From Opitutus sp. (GTDB taxonomy: Bacteria; Verrucomicrobiota; Verrucomicrobiia; Opitutales; Opitutaceae): a stretch of DNA of 64,000 nucleotides. Position numbers and translations under genes: made by a program. The notes under the pieces were generated by a model. It ran no database searches. It saw nothing but the letters and a program-made list of their open reading frames with translations, and was not told where the DNA came from. Shown here piece by piece: positions 46,895 to 54,964 of the stretch (within the stretch, counting starts at the first letter, position 1; the number at the start of each line of letters is the position of its first letter). The stretch covers positions 868,001-932,000 of the forward strand of contig JANPZY010000004.1 of the NCBI GenBank assembly GCA_024707325.1, written 5' to 3'.

Positions 46895-48367
46895 ATGTCT
46901 GAACCACTGCGCTCCGCTCCACCGCCCCGGCCTTCCGGAAAGGGACGGCACTTTCCTGCGCCCAATCGCGATTCCGTCACCACGATTCGCGAGGATGGCT
47001 CCCGGCCGTATTTGTATCCGGCGGACGCTCGTGGAAAGTTCGCCACGGCGCGCCGCTGGTCGGCGCTGGGCCTGATCGCGTTCTATCTCTCGCTGCCGTG
47101 GATTCAGATCGGCGGCTATCCGGCGGTGTTCATCGATGTCGCCGACCGGCGCTTCCATTTGTTCGGGCTCACGCTCGCGGCCCAGGACATGTGGTTGATG
47201 TTTTTCGTCATCACGGGCCTGGGTTTCTCGCTGTTCTTCATCACGGCGTTGCTCGGCCGCGTGTGGTGCGGGTGGGCGTGTCCGCAAACGGTCTTTCTTG
47301 ATCACGTTTATCGCCGCATCGAGCGCTGGATCGATGGCGACGCGGTGCAACGTCGCAAACTCGCGGCCGCGCCGCTTAGCGCGAACAAGATCGCCCGCCG
47401 CGCCGTGAAACACGCGCTCTACCTCGTGGTGTCGGCGGTGATCACCCACCTGTTTCTTGCCTACTTCGTCTCGCTGCCGGAAGTCTGGTCGATGATGCAC
47501 GCGGCTCCGGCCGAGCACTGGAGCGCGTTCGGCTTCATCCTGATTTCGACCGGCATTCTCTATTTCAATTTCGCCTGGTTCCGCGAACAGCTCTGCATCG
47601 TCATCTGCCCTTACGGCCGCCTGCAGTCGGCGCTGATCGACGACAACACCATGGTGATCGGCTACGACGCCGCTCGTGGCGAACCGCGCGGCAAGGTCGG
47701 CACGCCCAACGTAGGATCCTGCATCGACTGTTCGCGCTGCGTGCAGGTCTGCCCCGCAGGCATCGACATTCGCCAGGGCCTCCAGCTCGAGTGCATCGGC
47801 TGCACCGCGTGCATCGACGCGTGCGACGAGGTGATGACGCGCCTCGAGCGCCCCACCGGCCTCATCCGCTACGACTCGCAAAACGCCTTTACCGGCAAAC
47901 GCACCCGCTGGTTCCGTCCGCGTGTCGCCCTTTACGGCGTGTTGCTCCTCGCCGGCGCGTGCGTCGCCACGTGGGCCTTGTCCACGGTTCGGCCCGCCAA
48001 TCTCGGCGTCACGCGCATCACCGGTGCTCCCTACTTCGTCGACACCACGTTCGTGCGAAATCAATATCTCGTGCGCCTCGTAAATAAGCGCAATCACCCC
48101 GTGGCCTTCGACGTGCGCATCGCGCGCGGTCCCGACGGCCTCCGCCAGACCGGCTTCACCGAACCCGTGATCGTCGCGCCGCTCGGCGAACTCGTGCAGC
48201 CGCTCGTCGTGCGGCAGGCGCGCGATGGTTATGAGGGGCCGTTCACCTTCGACGTCGAGGTTCGCGAAACCTCCGGCGCCTTCGAACTCAAGCGCACCGT
48301 GGAATTCCTCGGTCCCGAGGCGCACCTCCTTCACGAGGAATCCAGCCTGCCGATCGGCGGCCCGTGA
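46895..48367 (+). CDS. ccoG: CcoG/FixG-type cytochrome c oxidase accessory protein
   Basis: 490 residues, ATG at 46895. Membrane helices at about 55-75, 90-120, 165-190 and 205-225. Cys motifs: GRVWCGWACPQTVFLDH, LCIVICPYGRLQSALID, then two [4Fe-4S] ferredoxin motifs CIDCSRCVQVCPAGID and CIGCTACIDACDEVM. A C-terminal periplasmic Ig-like domain (about 380-490) follows one more helix. CcoG reduces copper ions for cbb3 oxidase assembly. It lies 79 nt after ccoP in the same operon. Confidence 0.95.
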   Translation: MSEPLRSAPPPRPSGKGRHFPAPNRDSVTTIREDGSRPYLYPADARGKFATARRWSALGLIAFYLSLPWIQIGGYPAVFIDVADRRFHLFGLTLAAQDMWLMFFVITGLGFSLFFITALLGRVWCGWACPQTVFLDHVYRRIERWIDGDAVQRRKLAAAPLSANKIARRAVKHALYLVVSAVITHLFLAYFVSLPEVWSMMHAAPAEHWSAFGFILISTGILYFNFAWFREQLCIVICPYGRLQSALIDDNTMVIGYDAARGEPRGKVGTPNVGSCIDCSRCVQVCPAGIDIRQGLQLECIGCTACIDACDEVMTRLERPTGLIRYDSQNAFTGKRTRWFRPRVALYGVLLLAGACVATWALSTVRPANLGVTRITGAPYFVDTTFVRNQYLVRLVNKRNHPVAFDVRIARGPDGLRQTGFTEPVIVAPLGELVQPLVVRQARDGYEGPFTFDVEVRETSGAFELKRTVEFLGPEAHLLHEESSLPIGGP

Positions 48368-48369
48368 TC

Positions 48370-48642
48370 ATGGAAACGGAAACAAATCTCCCCTGCCTCA
48401 ACACTCCGAGCGAGTCCTGCTCCTGCCCGCGTTCGCGCGGCACGAAAAAGTGTCACGGCGCCCACCATTACGTTCAGGTCGAAGTCGTTTCGCCCGAATC
48501 CAAGAAAAAAGGCGCCAAGCTGTGGCTCTGGGTTGTCGCCGCGTGCGCCATCCAGATCGCCGCGTGGACGGCCTGGTTCATCATCGCCTCCCACAATCGC
48601 GTGCAGGAGGTTCCCCTCGCCACGAAGGCCGTGCGCCCTTGA
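48370..48642 (+). CDS. small Cys-rich single-pass membrane protein in the fixH position
   Basis: 90 residues. The N-terminal part carries four Cys (C-x7-C-x-C-x8-C: CLNTPSESCSCPRSRGTKKC) followed by HGAHH, a candidate metal-binding segment. One membrane helix follows (about 54-74, LWLWVVAACAIQIAAWTAWF) and a short tail. Most cbb3 clusters have fixH/ccoH here, but that protein is about 150 residues with a periplasmic beta domain, which is absent. A copper-related role is plausible from the Cys/His motif and the neighbours. The start may also be a GTG at 48364. Confidence 0.65.
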   Translation: METETNLPCLNTPSESCSCPRSRGTKKCHGAHHYVQVEVVSPESKKKGAKLWLWVVAACAIQIAAWTAWFIIASHNRVQEVPLATKAVRP

Positions 48643-48675
48643 GGCACCGGTCCTGACGCCGCCGCTCGCCTTTTC

Positions 48676-49371
48676 ATGGAACTCGCCGCGATCAACTCAC
48701 CCACCGCCGCCTTCGTGGCCGGTCTCGTGACGAGCCTCCACTGTGCCGGGATGTGCGGACCGCTCGCATGCTCGCTGATGCCCGTGCGCGGCGACTCCGC
48801 AGACGCGGCCACGGTTTCGACGACTTACCATCTGTCGCGACTTTTTGGATACGCCACGTTCGGTGCGGTCGCCGGCGCCGCCGGCCGTCTCCCGCTCGTG
48901 TTTCTCTCTTCCCCGCTGGCGCGTTGGCTGCCGTGGGTGCTGGTCGCCTTTTTCGTGGCGATGGCTTTCCGGTTCGACCGCTACCTGCCGAAGCCCGCTG
49001 CGCTCGGCCGGGTCATGTTCAAACTGAATCTCTGGATGCGCTCCCGCTCGCGCGTGCAGGCCGCCGCCGCGCTGGGTTTCGCCACGCCGTTGCTGCCGTG
49101 CGGTCCGCTCTACTTCGTGCTCGGTCTCGCGCTGCTCTCGGGCTCCGCGATGCGCGGCGTGGAGTTCATGCTCGCGTTCGGACTCGGCACGGTGCCGCTG
49201 CTCTGGCTCGCGCAATCGCAGTTTCACTGGGTGCGGCAAAAACTCTCCCCGCTCTGGCTCAACCGCGCACGCTTCGCCCTCGCGCTTTCGACCGCTCTCG
49301 TTCTCGGGTGGCGCCTGCGAGGCACGCTCGGGTTCGACGCTCCGGATCCCAACAACCTGATCTGCTTCTGA
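48676..49371 (+). CDS. SafE/TauE-family (UreH-like) membrane protein of the cbb3 cluster
   Basis: 231 residues, six membrane helices. The signature FVAGLVTSLHCAGMCGPLACSL (Cys and His near residues 22-27) and ATPLLPCGPLYFVLGLAL match the sulphite exporter/cytochrome biogenesis family often found between ccoG/H and ccoI. These proteins are thought to move copper or reductant for oxidase assembly. It ends one base before the ccoI start, so it is in the same operon. Confidence 0.88.
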   Translation: MELAAINSPTAAFVAGLVTSLHCAGMCGPLACSLMPVRGDSADAATVSTTYHLSRLFGYATFGAVAGAAGRLPLVFLSSPLARWLPWVLVAFFVAMAFRFDRYLPKPAALGRVMFKLNLWMRSRSRVQAAAALGFATPLLPCGPLYFVLGLALLSGSAMRGVEFMLAFGLGTVPLLWLAQSQFHWVRQKLSPLWLNRARFALALSTALVLGWRLRGTLGFDAPDPNNLICF

Positions 49372-49372
49372 G

Positions 49373-51823
49373 ATGAGCGCGTCGTCTTCCGTCCTTCCGC
49401 CTCCGCCGGCATCCGAGCGCTCCTCGCCTCGCGCGAAGCCGGTTTGCCGTCACTGCGGTGCGCCGCTGATCGACCAACAAATGCAGGAGTCGGGTTTCTG
49501 CTGCGCGGGCTGCAGTTACGTGTATCGCCTCGTGCACGAACACGGACTCGAGGGCTACTACCGCATCAAGGACGAGATCACCGCGCCGGCCGATTCGGCC
49601 GTTTTCCAGCCGCGCGATTTCTCCTGGCTCGAAACGGCGCAACGTGACGCCGACGCTGCCGCCAAGGGCGCCACACCCGAACTCACCCTGGACCTGCAGG
49701 GCATCTCCTGCGCCGGCTGCGTGTGGCTGATCGAGCGCGTCTTCCAACAACAGCCCGGCGCCCGCGACATCTTCGCCAACGCCCAAATCGGTCAGGCTCG
49801 GATCCGCTGGATTCCGGGTGAGTTCGTCGCCGCGGACTTCGCCCGCAAGCTCCAGGCCTTCGGCTACATCCTCGGTCCGGCTGGCGAAACGACACCCGTG
49901 CTCGAAAGCCGCGGACTGGTGAAACGCATCGGCCTCTGCGCCGCGTTCGCCATGAACATCATGCTCTTCGCGTTCCCCGCGTATTTCGGCATGGAGTCCA
50001 CGTTCGAATACGCGGGGCTGTTCAACATTCTCACGCTGCTCTTCGGCACGCTGAGCTTTCTCGTCGGCGGCACGTATTTCGTCGGCCGCGCGATTCGCGC
50101 ACTCCGCGAAGGCGCGATGCACATCGATCTGCCGATCGCGATCGGCGTGCTCGGCGCCTACATCGGCTCGGTCTACGGCTGGGTCGCGGGCGCGGAGCAC
50201 TTCATGTATTTCGATTTCGTCGGCAGCTTCATCCTGCTGATGCTGATTGGCCGTTGGGCGCAGGTCGCCGCGGTCGAGCGCAACCAGCGCCAACTTCTCA
50301 GCCGTCAACCGAAGCCGCAGCGCGTGCGGCTCGCCGACGGCAAATCCGCCACGCCCGAGCAACTCGCCGTCGGCTCGGTCTACTTCGCGGCCTCCGGCCA
50401 AAACGTTCCCGTCGAATCGCGCCTCGAATCCGCCGAAGTCGCGTTCTCGCTCGCCTCGATCAACGGAGAGGCCGAACCGCGCACCTTTCGCGCCGGGCAG
50501 CGCGTGCCCGCGGGTGCGCTCAACATCAGTCGCTCCGACGCCAAACTCGTCGCGCAACAAATCTGGTCAGACTCGCTGCTCGCGCAGTTGCTGCGTCCCG
50601 CCGAGCGCGTCGGCGCTCGCCAGGTATTCCTCGAGAAAATCGTCCGCGGCTACCTCGTCGGCATCATCGTGGTGGCGGTGGCCGCGGGACTCGGCTGGTG
50701 GTTCACCACCCATGACGCATCCCGGACGTGGTCGGTCGTCACCGCCGTGCTTGTCGTCTCGTGCCCGTGCGCGATCGGGCTCGCGTTTCCGCTCGCCGAC
50801 GAGATGGCCACCATCGCACTGCGCACGCGCGGCGTGTTCATTCGCGAAGGCGATCTGTGGTCGAAGATCGGCCGCATCCGCAAAATCGTTTTCGACAAGA
50901 CCGGCACGCTCACGCTGGAGACACCCGTTCTGCAAAATCCCGACACGCTCGACTCGCTCGACGCCACCTCGCGCGCCGCGCTGCACCACCTCGTGCGCGA
51001 CAACGCCCACCCCGTCAGCCAGTGCCTGCTCGAGAACCTGCTCTCTCGCCCTGCCGCCTCCCCACAACGTCAACCAATAGTTGACATGTCCTCGGCGGGC
51101 GAGGTTCGGGAGACGGTGGGTCAGGGCGTGGACGTTTCGTGGGGCGGACACACGTGGTCGCTGGGGCGTCCGGGCTGGCGTGGAACCGTGCACGGCGATC
51201 GCACCACGAACAACGAGCCGCTTGCGGGTGTCGAGTTCGTGCGGGATGGCGACGTGCTGGCGTGTTTCCACTTTTTGGATACAGCGCGCCCGGATGCGGC
51301 CGCGGAGATCACCGAACTGCAGCGTCAGAATTTTTCCACTTTCATCCTCAGCGGTGACCGCCGCGAAAAAGTCTCCGCGCTCGCGGGCCAGCTCGGCCTG
51401 CCGGCCGCCCATGCTGTCGGCGAACTCACCCCGCAGGAGAAAGCCGCGTGGCTCGCCGAGCACGCGCCCGACGATGCGCTCATGTTGGGCGATGGCGCCA
51501 ACGACAGCCTGGCCTTCGATCGCGCGCTGTGCCGCGGCACACCGGTGATCCACCGCGGCATCCTCGAGCAAAAAGCCGACTTCTACTATCTCGGTCGTGG
51601 GATCGGCGGACTGCGCGCGCTTTTCGCCGTCAACCACGTGCGGCGCCGCACACAGATCTGGGTGCTGATTTTCTCCGTCGCCTACAACCTGCTCGCCGTG
51701 GGCCTCGCGGTCGTCGGTCTCATGAACCCGCTCGTCGCCGCCGTGCTCATGCCGGTTAACTCGCTGATCACGCTCGGACTCGTCTCGAGCGGCATGCGCC
51801 GCGCCTTCGCGACGAAAGGATAG
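49373..51823 (+). CDS. ccoI: copper-transporting P1B-type ATPase, CcoI/FixI type
   Basis: 816 residues. N-terminal Cys cluster (CRHCGAPL ... SGFCCAGCSYVYRLV), a heavy-metal-associated domain with GISCAGCVWLIERVF, eight membrane helices, the metal-binding CPC in VVSCPCAIGLAFPLADE (near 463), the phosphorylation site DKTGTLTLE (near 508) and the hinge GDGANDSLAF. This is the slow copper exporter that supplies cbb3 oxidase. The nucleotide-binding domain holds an atypical stretch (RPAASPQRQPIVDMSSAGEV) encoded over a 17-bp palindrome at 51069-51085. Last gene of the cbb3 cluster; a 22-bp array begins seven bases after its stop. Confidence 0.95.
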   Translation: MSASSSVLPPPPASERSSPRAKPVCRHCGAPLIDQQMQESGFCCAGCSYVYRLVHEHGLEGYYRIKDEITAPADSAVFQPRDFSWLETAQRDADAAAKGATPELTLDLQGISCAGCVWLIERVFQQQPGARDIFANAQIGQARIRWIPGEFVAADFARKLQAFGYILGPAGETTPVLESRGLVKRIGLCAAFAMNIMLFAFPAYFGMESTFEYAGLFNILTLLFGTLSFLVGGTYFVGRAIRALREGAMHIDLPIAIGVLGAYIGSVYGWVAGAEHFMYFDFVGSFILLMLIGRWAQVAAVERNQRQLLSRQPKPQRVRLADGKSATPEQLAVGSVYFAASGQNVPVESRLESAEVAFSLASINGEAEPRTFRAGQRVPAGALNISRSDAKLVAQQIWSDSLLAQLLRPAERVGARQVFLEKIVRGYLVGIIVVAVAAGLGWWFTTHDASRTWSVVTAVLVVSCPCAIGLAFPLADEMATIALRTRGVFIREGDLWSKIGRIRKIVFDKTGTLTLETPVLQNPDTLDSLDATSRAALHHLVRDNAHPVSQCLLENLLSRPAASPQRQPIVDMSSAGEVRETVGQGVDVSWGGHTWSLGRPGWRGTVHGDRTTNNEPLAGVEFVRDGDVLACFHFLDTARPDAAAEITELQRQNFSTFILSGDRREKVSALAGQLGLPAAHAVGELTPQEKAAWLAEHAPDDALMLGDGANDSLAFDRALCRGTPVIHRGILEQKADFYYLGRGIGGLRALFAVNHVRRRTQIWVLIFSVAYNLLAVGLAVVGLMNPLVAAVLMPVNSLITLGLVSSGMRRAFATKG
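51069..51085. repeat. 17-bp palindrome inside ccoI
   Basis: GTCAAC and GTTGAC arms around CAATA. It matches the pattern of the palindromes at 18279-18295 and 20367-20383 (invariant GT, C, A, TAG, T and AC positions). AT-rich relative to the gene. Confidence 0.6.
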
Positions 51824-51829
51824 AACCAA

Positions 51830-52024
51830 GTCGCGCCCGTATCCGGACCGGGTCGGGACAAGGTGCGAACATCGTCGAACCACGGTGCGCACAACGTCGC
51901 GACCAGGTGCGGACATGGTCGGGCGAAGGTGCGGACATGGTCGTGCCACGATGCGCGCATGGTCGCGACAAGGTGCGCACCGGGTCGGGACTAAGTGCGG
52001 CTCGAGTCGGGACTTTGTGCGTCG
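51830..52024 (-). repeat. 22-bp two-palindrome array, copy 5
   Basis: About nine units in reverse orientation. Each is exactly 22 bp: a B box (GTCGCGAC, GTCGGGAC, GTCGAACC), a spacer (AAG, CAG, ACG), an A box (GTGCGGAC, GTGCGCAC, GTGCGAAC) and a spacer (ATG most often). It starts seven bases after the ccoI stop and fills most of the 300-bp gap before the sugar dehydrogenase. Only about 100 bp remain for that gene's promoter. Confidence 0.93.
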
Positions 52025-52123
52025 CGTGGGAGTTTGCTCCACCGGAGTCGCGGCATCGTCCGCCGCGTAAACCGCGGTAATCGCTCCCATGGCGGCACGC
52101 GCAGGCGCTGGCTAGTTTTCGTT

Positions 52124-53341
52124 ATGAATGCGCCCGCCTTTTTCCGCGTCCCGCTCTCACTTTGTTCGCTCGCGCTCGCCGCGCTTCCGCTCTCCGCCGC
52201 CGACCTCGAAGTGATCGAACCCGAGGTGAAGCAGTCGATCCGAGGCCACATCAACGAACCGACGAAACTCAAGCCGACGCCGGAGATGGTGGAGACGCTG
52301 AAACTGCCGCCGGGCTTTCGTATCCAGAGTTTCGCGACACTCGAAGGCGCGCGGATGATGGCGTTTGCGCCGAACGGCGATCTCTACGTCACGCGACGGG
52401 CGCCGCACAACGACGTGACGCTGCTCCGCGATGCGAACAAAAACGGGCGGGCCGAAGTGATCCGCCAGGTCGCCTCGATCGAAAACGTGCACGGCATCGC
52501 GATTCACGAGGGCAAGATCTACCTCGCAGCGATCCGCGAAGTTTACGTCGCAGACATCCTGGCGGACGGCGGATTGAGCGAGCCGCAGGTGCTGTATTCA
52601 GATTTGCCCGACGCGGGACAGCACCCGAACCGCACGCTCAAGTTTTCGCCTCAGGGGAAATTGATTCTGTCGGTTGGCAGCACGTCGAACGCCGCGCCGG
52701 AGCCGAATCCGGAAAACGCGACTCTTCTCGAACTGGAGCCTGATGGCTCGGGCCGCACGATCTTCGCGCGCGGGCTGCGCAACACGATCGGTTTCGACTG
52801 GCATCCCGTCGACGGGAGTTTGTGGGGCATGGATCACGGCATCGACTGGCTCGGCGATCACGAGCAGAACGAGGAGCTGAACTTCCTGCGTCGCGGAGCA
52901 CACTACGGCTGGCCGTTTCTTTACGACGACAAGAAGTTCAACCTGCACCAGAATCCGGAAGAAACCCTTGGAATCACGCGCGAGGAGATGGCGGCGTTGA
53001 CGCAAGCGCCGATCGCGGGACTGACGCCACACAGCGCGCCGATGGAGATGTTGTTTTATCGCGGGACGCAGTTTCCGGCGCGCTATCGCAACACGGCCTT
53101 TGTCGCACTGCACGGCTCGTGGAATCGCGCGAAGCCGAAAGGCTACAAAGTCGTGACGATTCAGTTTTCGTCGCGTGAAGGCGACACGCGTGCGCGAGAC
53201 TTTCTGACCGGTTTTTATCTGCCGGAAACCAACGCCCATTTTGGCCGGCCGTGCGGCATGGCGGAGTCGCCGGACGGTTCGCTGTTCGTGAGCGACGACA
53301 GTGGCGGCGCGATTTACCGGATCACATATCGCGGCCGGTAG
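52124..53341 (+). CDS. periplasmic PQQ-type glucose/sorbosone dehydrogenase family beta-propeller
   Basis: 405 residues. A signal peptide (1-26, ending LPLSAADLE) and a six-bladed propeller of the GSDH family: LKLPPGFRIQSFATLEGARMM, VHGIAIHEGKIYLA, HPNRTLKFSPQGKLILSVGS, RTIFARGLRNTIGFDWHPVDG, LWGMDHGIDWLGDHEQNEEL, YGWPFLYDDKK and FVALHGSWNRAKPKGYKV. Such enzymes oxidise aldose sugars or sugar derivatives with PQQ, or act as related hydrolases. No PQQ synthesis genes are in the window. The ATG at 52124 directly precedes the signal peptide. Confidence 0.88.
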   Translation: MNAPAFFRVPLSLCSLALAALPLSAADLEVIEPEVKQSIRGHINEPTKLKPTPEMVETLKLPPGFRIQSFATLEGARMMAFAPNGDLYVTRRAPHNDVTLLRDANKNGRAEVIRQVASIENVHGIAIHEGKIYLAAIREVYVADILADGGLSEPQVLYSDLPDAGQHPNRTLKFSPQGKLILSVGSTSNAAPEPNPENATLLELEPDGSGRTIFARGLRNTIGFDWHPVDGSLWGMDHGIDWLGDHEQNEELNFLRRGAHYGWPFLYDDKKFNLHQNPEETLGITREEMAALTQAPIAGLTPHSAPMEMLFYRGTQFPARYRNTAFVALHGSWNRAKPKGYKVVTIQFSSREGDTRARDFLTGFYLPETNAHFGRPCGMAESPDGSLFVSDDSGGAIYRITYRGR

Positions 53342-53421
53342 CCCAGTTCGTCATTCTGAGCGCAGCGAGAAGCTCGGACCTCGTGAACGCATCGTCGATT
53401 TCGTGGAGTCTTCGATTCCGG

Positions 53422-53456
53422 AAAAAATTAAGGGCGCGAGCTTTCGCCCGCGCCCT
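53422..53456 (-). terminator. Rho-independent terminator for the universal stress gene
   Basis: Stem AGGGCGCG / CGCGCCCT with a ten-base loop; on the minus strand it is followed by TAATTTTTT. A second small hairpin (ACCCGGAC / GTCCGGGT, 53491-53510) lies between it and the gene. An incomplete GTCATTCTGAGCG repeat half is at about 53349-53372. Confidence 0.75.
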
Positions 53457-53517
53457 CCACACACATTTCCCTTTCCACGAACCAAAGAACACCCGGACCC
53501 GTGTCCGGGTAAATTGA

Positions 53518-53979
53518 TCAACCGCCCTTGCGTGCCTTCTTTTGCTTGAGCGCCGGCACTATCACCACAGGACAGGGCGCTTTCAGCAGGACGCCGTGCG
53601 TCGTGCTGCCAACGAGGAGATCGTAGAAGGCGGTGTGTCCGTGCGAACCCATCACAAGGTAGTCCGCGTTTAGTTTCTCCGCCTGCTTCAGGATGGTTGG
53701 AACAGGCGCGCCGGTGAACTGAAGCGTGTCGGTCTCGAGACCGTCCGCTTCGAGTTTCTTTTGCAACTGCTCCAGTCGCTTGGCGGCGGCTTTCTCGCCC
53801 ACCGTCACAATCTCGCCGAGGTTTTCAATGAACGGACTGTATTCGCTGGTGATCACTGGCGGCTGCATGATATGCAACAGCACCACCCGCCCGTCCAACG
53901 CCCGAGCGAGCGCACCGGCCTGACTGACAACCGGCTCGGTGATGCCGGAGAAATCGATCGGGGTAAGGATCGTTTTCAT
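53518..53979 (-). CDS. UspA-family universal stress protein
   Basis: 153 residues, ATG at 53979. Single Usp domain: MKTILTPIDFSGITEPVVSQA at the start and the ATP-binding loop G-x2-G-x9-G-[ST] in MGSHGHTAFYDLLVGSTTHGVL, ending with APCPVVIVPAL. The protein is cytoplasmic and probably binds ATP. It ends with a basic tail (KQKKARKGG). Members accumulate under starvation or oxygen limitation. Here it lies about 1.7 kb after the cbb3 cluster but on the opposite strand and with its own terminator. Confidence 0.93.
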   Translation of the reverse strand: MKTILTPIDFSGITEPVVSQAGALARALDGRVVLLHIMQPPVITSEYSPFIENLGEIVTVGEKAAAKRLEQLQKKLEADGLETDTLQFTGAPVPTILKQAEKLNADYLVMGSHGHTAFYDLLVGSTTHGVLLKAPCPVVIVPALKQKKARKGG

Positions 53980-54068
53980 GGTGCCAGTGTGCCATTTCCG
54001 TTTGGAAGTGGCTACGCGGCGATTGCCAGACTGTGAGCACATTTTGGCCGGATATTTTTCGCCTTCTT

Positions 54069-54806
54069 TTAATCGGCACGGACCGGAGTCATCAGCGGCC
54101 CGAATGAATCGTCACTCACCGCCGTGCGCGCGAGGTCGGGGGAAGTCGAGTTTTCCAACGCGGTCATCGCCCGGGTGCGCAGTTCCTCATCGGAAATCAA
54201 CCGCGCCAAAAGGCGCGCACAGGTGGGATCGGACTGGCCGCGCGCGGTGCACACGGCGGCAATGGCCTGATCGGCCGCGCGAGGATCGACGCTGGCGAGG
54301 ATGCGCGAAACGCTCGCATCCTCGCTCACGAGCACGAGCAGATCGACGAACAATTCCGTGCGGAGTTTTTCGTCGAGATGAGCCTCAATCCAGTTCAACG
54401 CCGCCGCTTCGTCGCGCTCGATCCAGCGAAGCGCGACAGCGCGAACATTCTCGCGCGTCATGCACGCCGGATTGCGCACCAGCCACTCGGCGGCGGCGTC
54501 GGGCTCGTGCGAAGCCCACGCTGCAAGCGCGGGTTCCACGAGCGTGGTGTGGTGCAGGCGTTGCTGCGTCTCGAGCCAGGCGAGAATCGCGGCGGAATCG
54601 TTCGTCGCGAGAAGTTCGCCCGGAAGCGCGCCGGTTTCGGATTCTTCCGGAAGCGATGCGCCAAGCAGAGCGGTCGGCGCGAGCAAACCCGCGCGGTCGT
54701 CGCGCGGCGAAAAGAGCTCGCTCACCTCTTCGTGCCACGCGAGGACGAGTCCGAGCGAGAGTGGCAGACCGAAAACAACCAACGGGCGGAGCGGGAGTCG
54801 TTTCAT
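54069..54806 (-). CDS. exported or membrane-anchored helical-repeat protein, function unknown
   Basis: 245 residues, ATG at 54806. An N-terminal membrane segment (about 6-22, LRPLVVFGLPLSLGLVLAW), then a low-complexity region and repeated helical hairpins of about 30 residues with Trp and Asp at regular spacing (ILAWLETQQRLHHTTLVEPALAAWASHEPDAAAEWLVR; VALRWIERDEAAALNWIEAHLDE). This is similar to the TPR/SEL1-like helical proteins common in Verrucomicrobiota. No enzymatic motif is visible. It probably takes part in protein contacts in the periplasm. Confidence 0.68.
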   Translation of the reverse strand: MKRLPLRPLVVFGLPLSLGLVLAWHEEVSELFSPRDDRAGLLAPTALLGASLPEESETGALPGELLATNDSAAILAWLETQQRLHHTTLVEPALAAWASHEPDAAAEWLVRNPACMTRENVRAVALRWIERDEAAALNWIEAHLDEKLRTELFVDLLVLVSEDASVSRILASVDPRAADQAIAAVCTARGQSDPTCARLLARLISDEELRTRAMTALENSTSPDLARTAVSDDSFGPLMTPVRAD

Positions 54807-54964
54807 GGGGCTGAAACAAACGTGGTCACACTCGGCGCGGGCGCCACTCGCCGGGAGGCGGGAGTCACCCGCTCGCGCTATCGGCAAAGGGATGAATGAA
54901 GATCCCGGAGATTGCCGCGCGCACTTGACCGCACGTCCTGCGCGGCGTGAGTTCGAGCGCCGCC

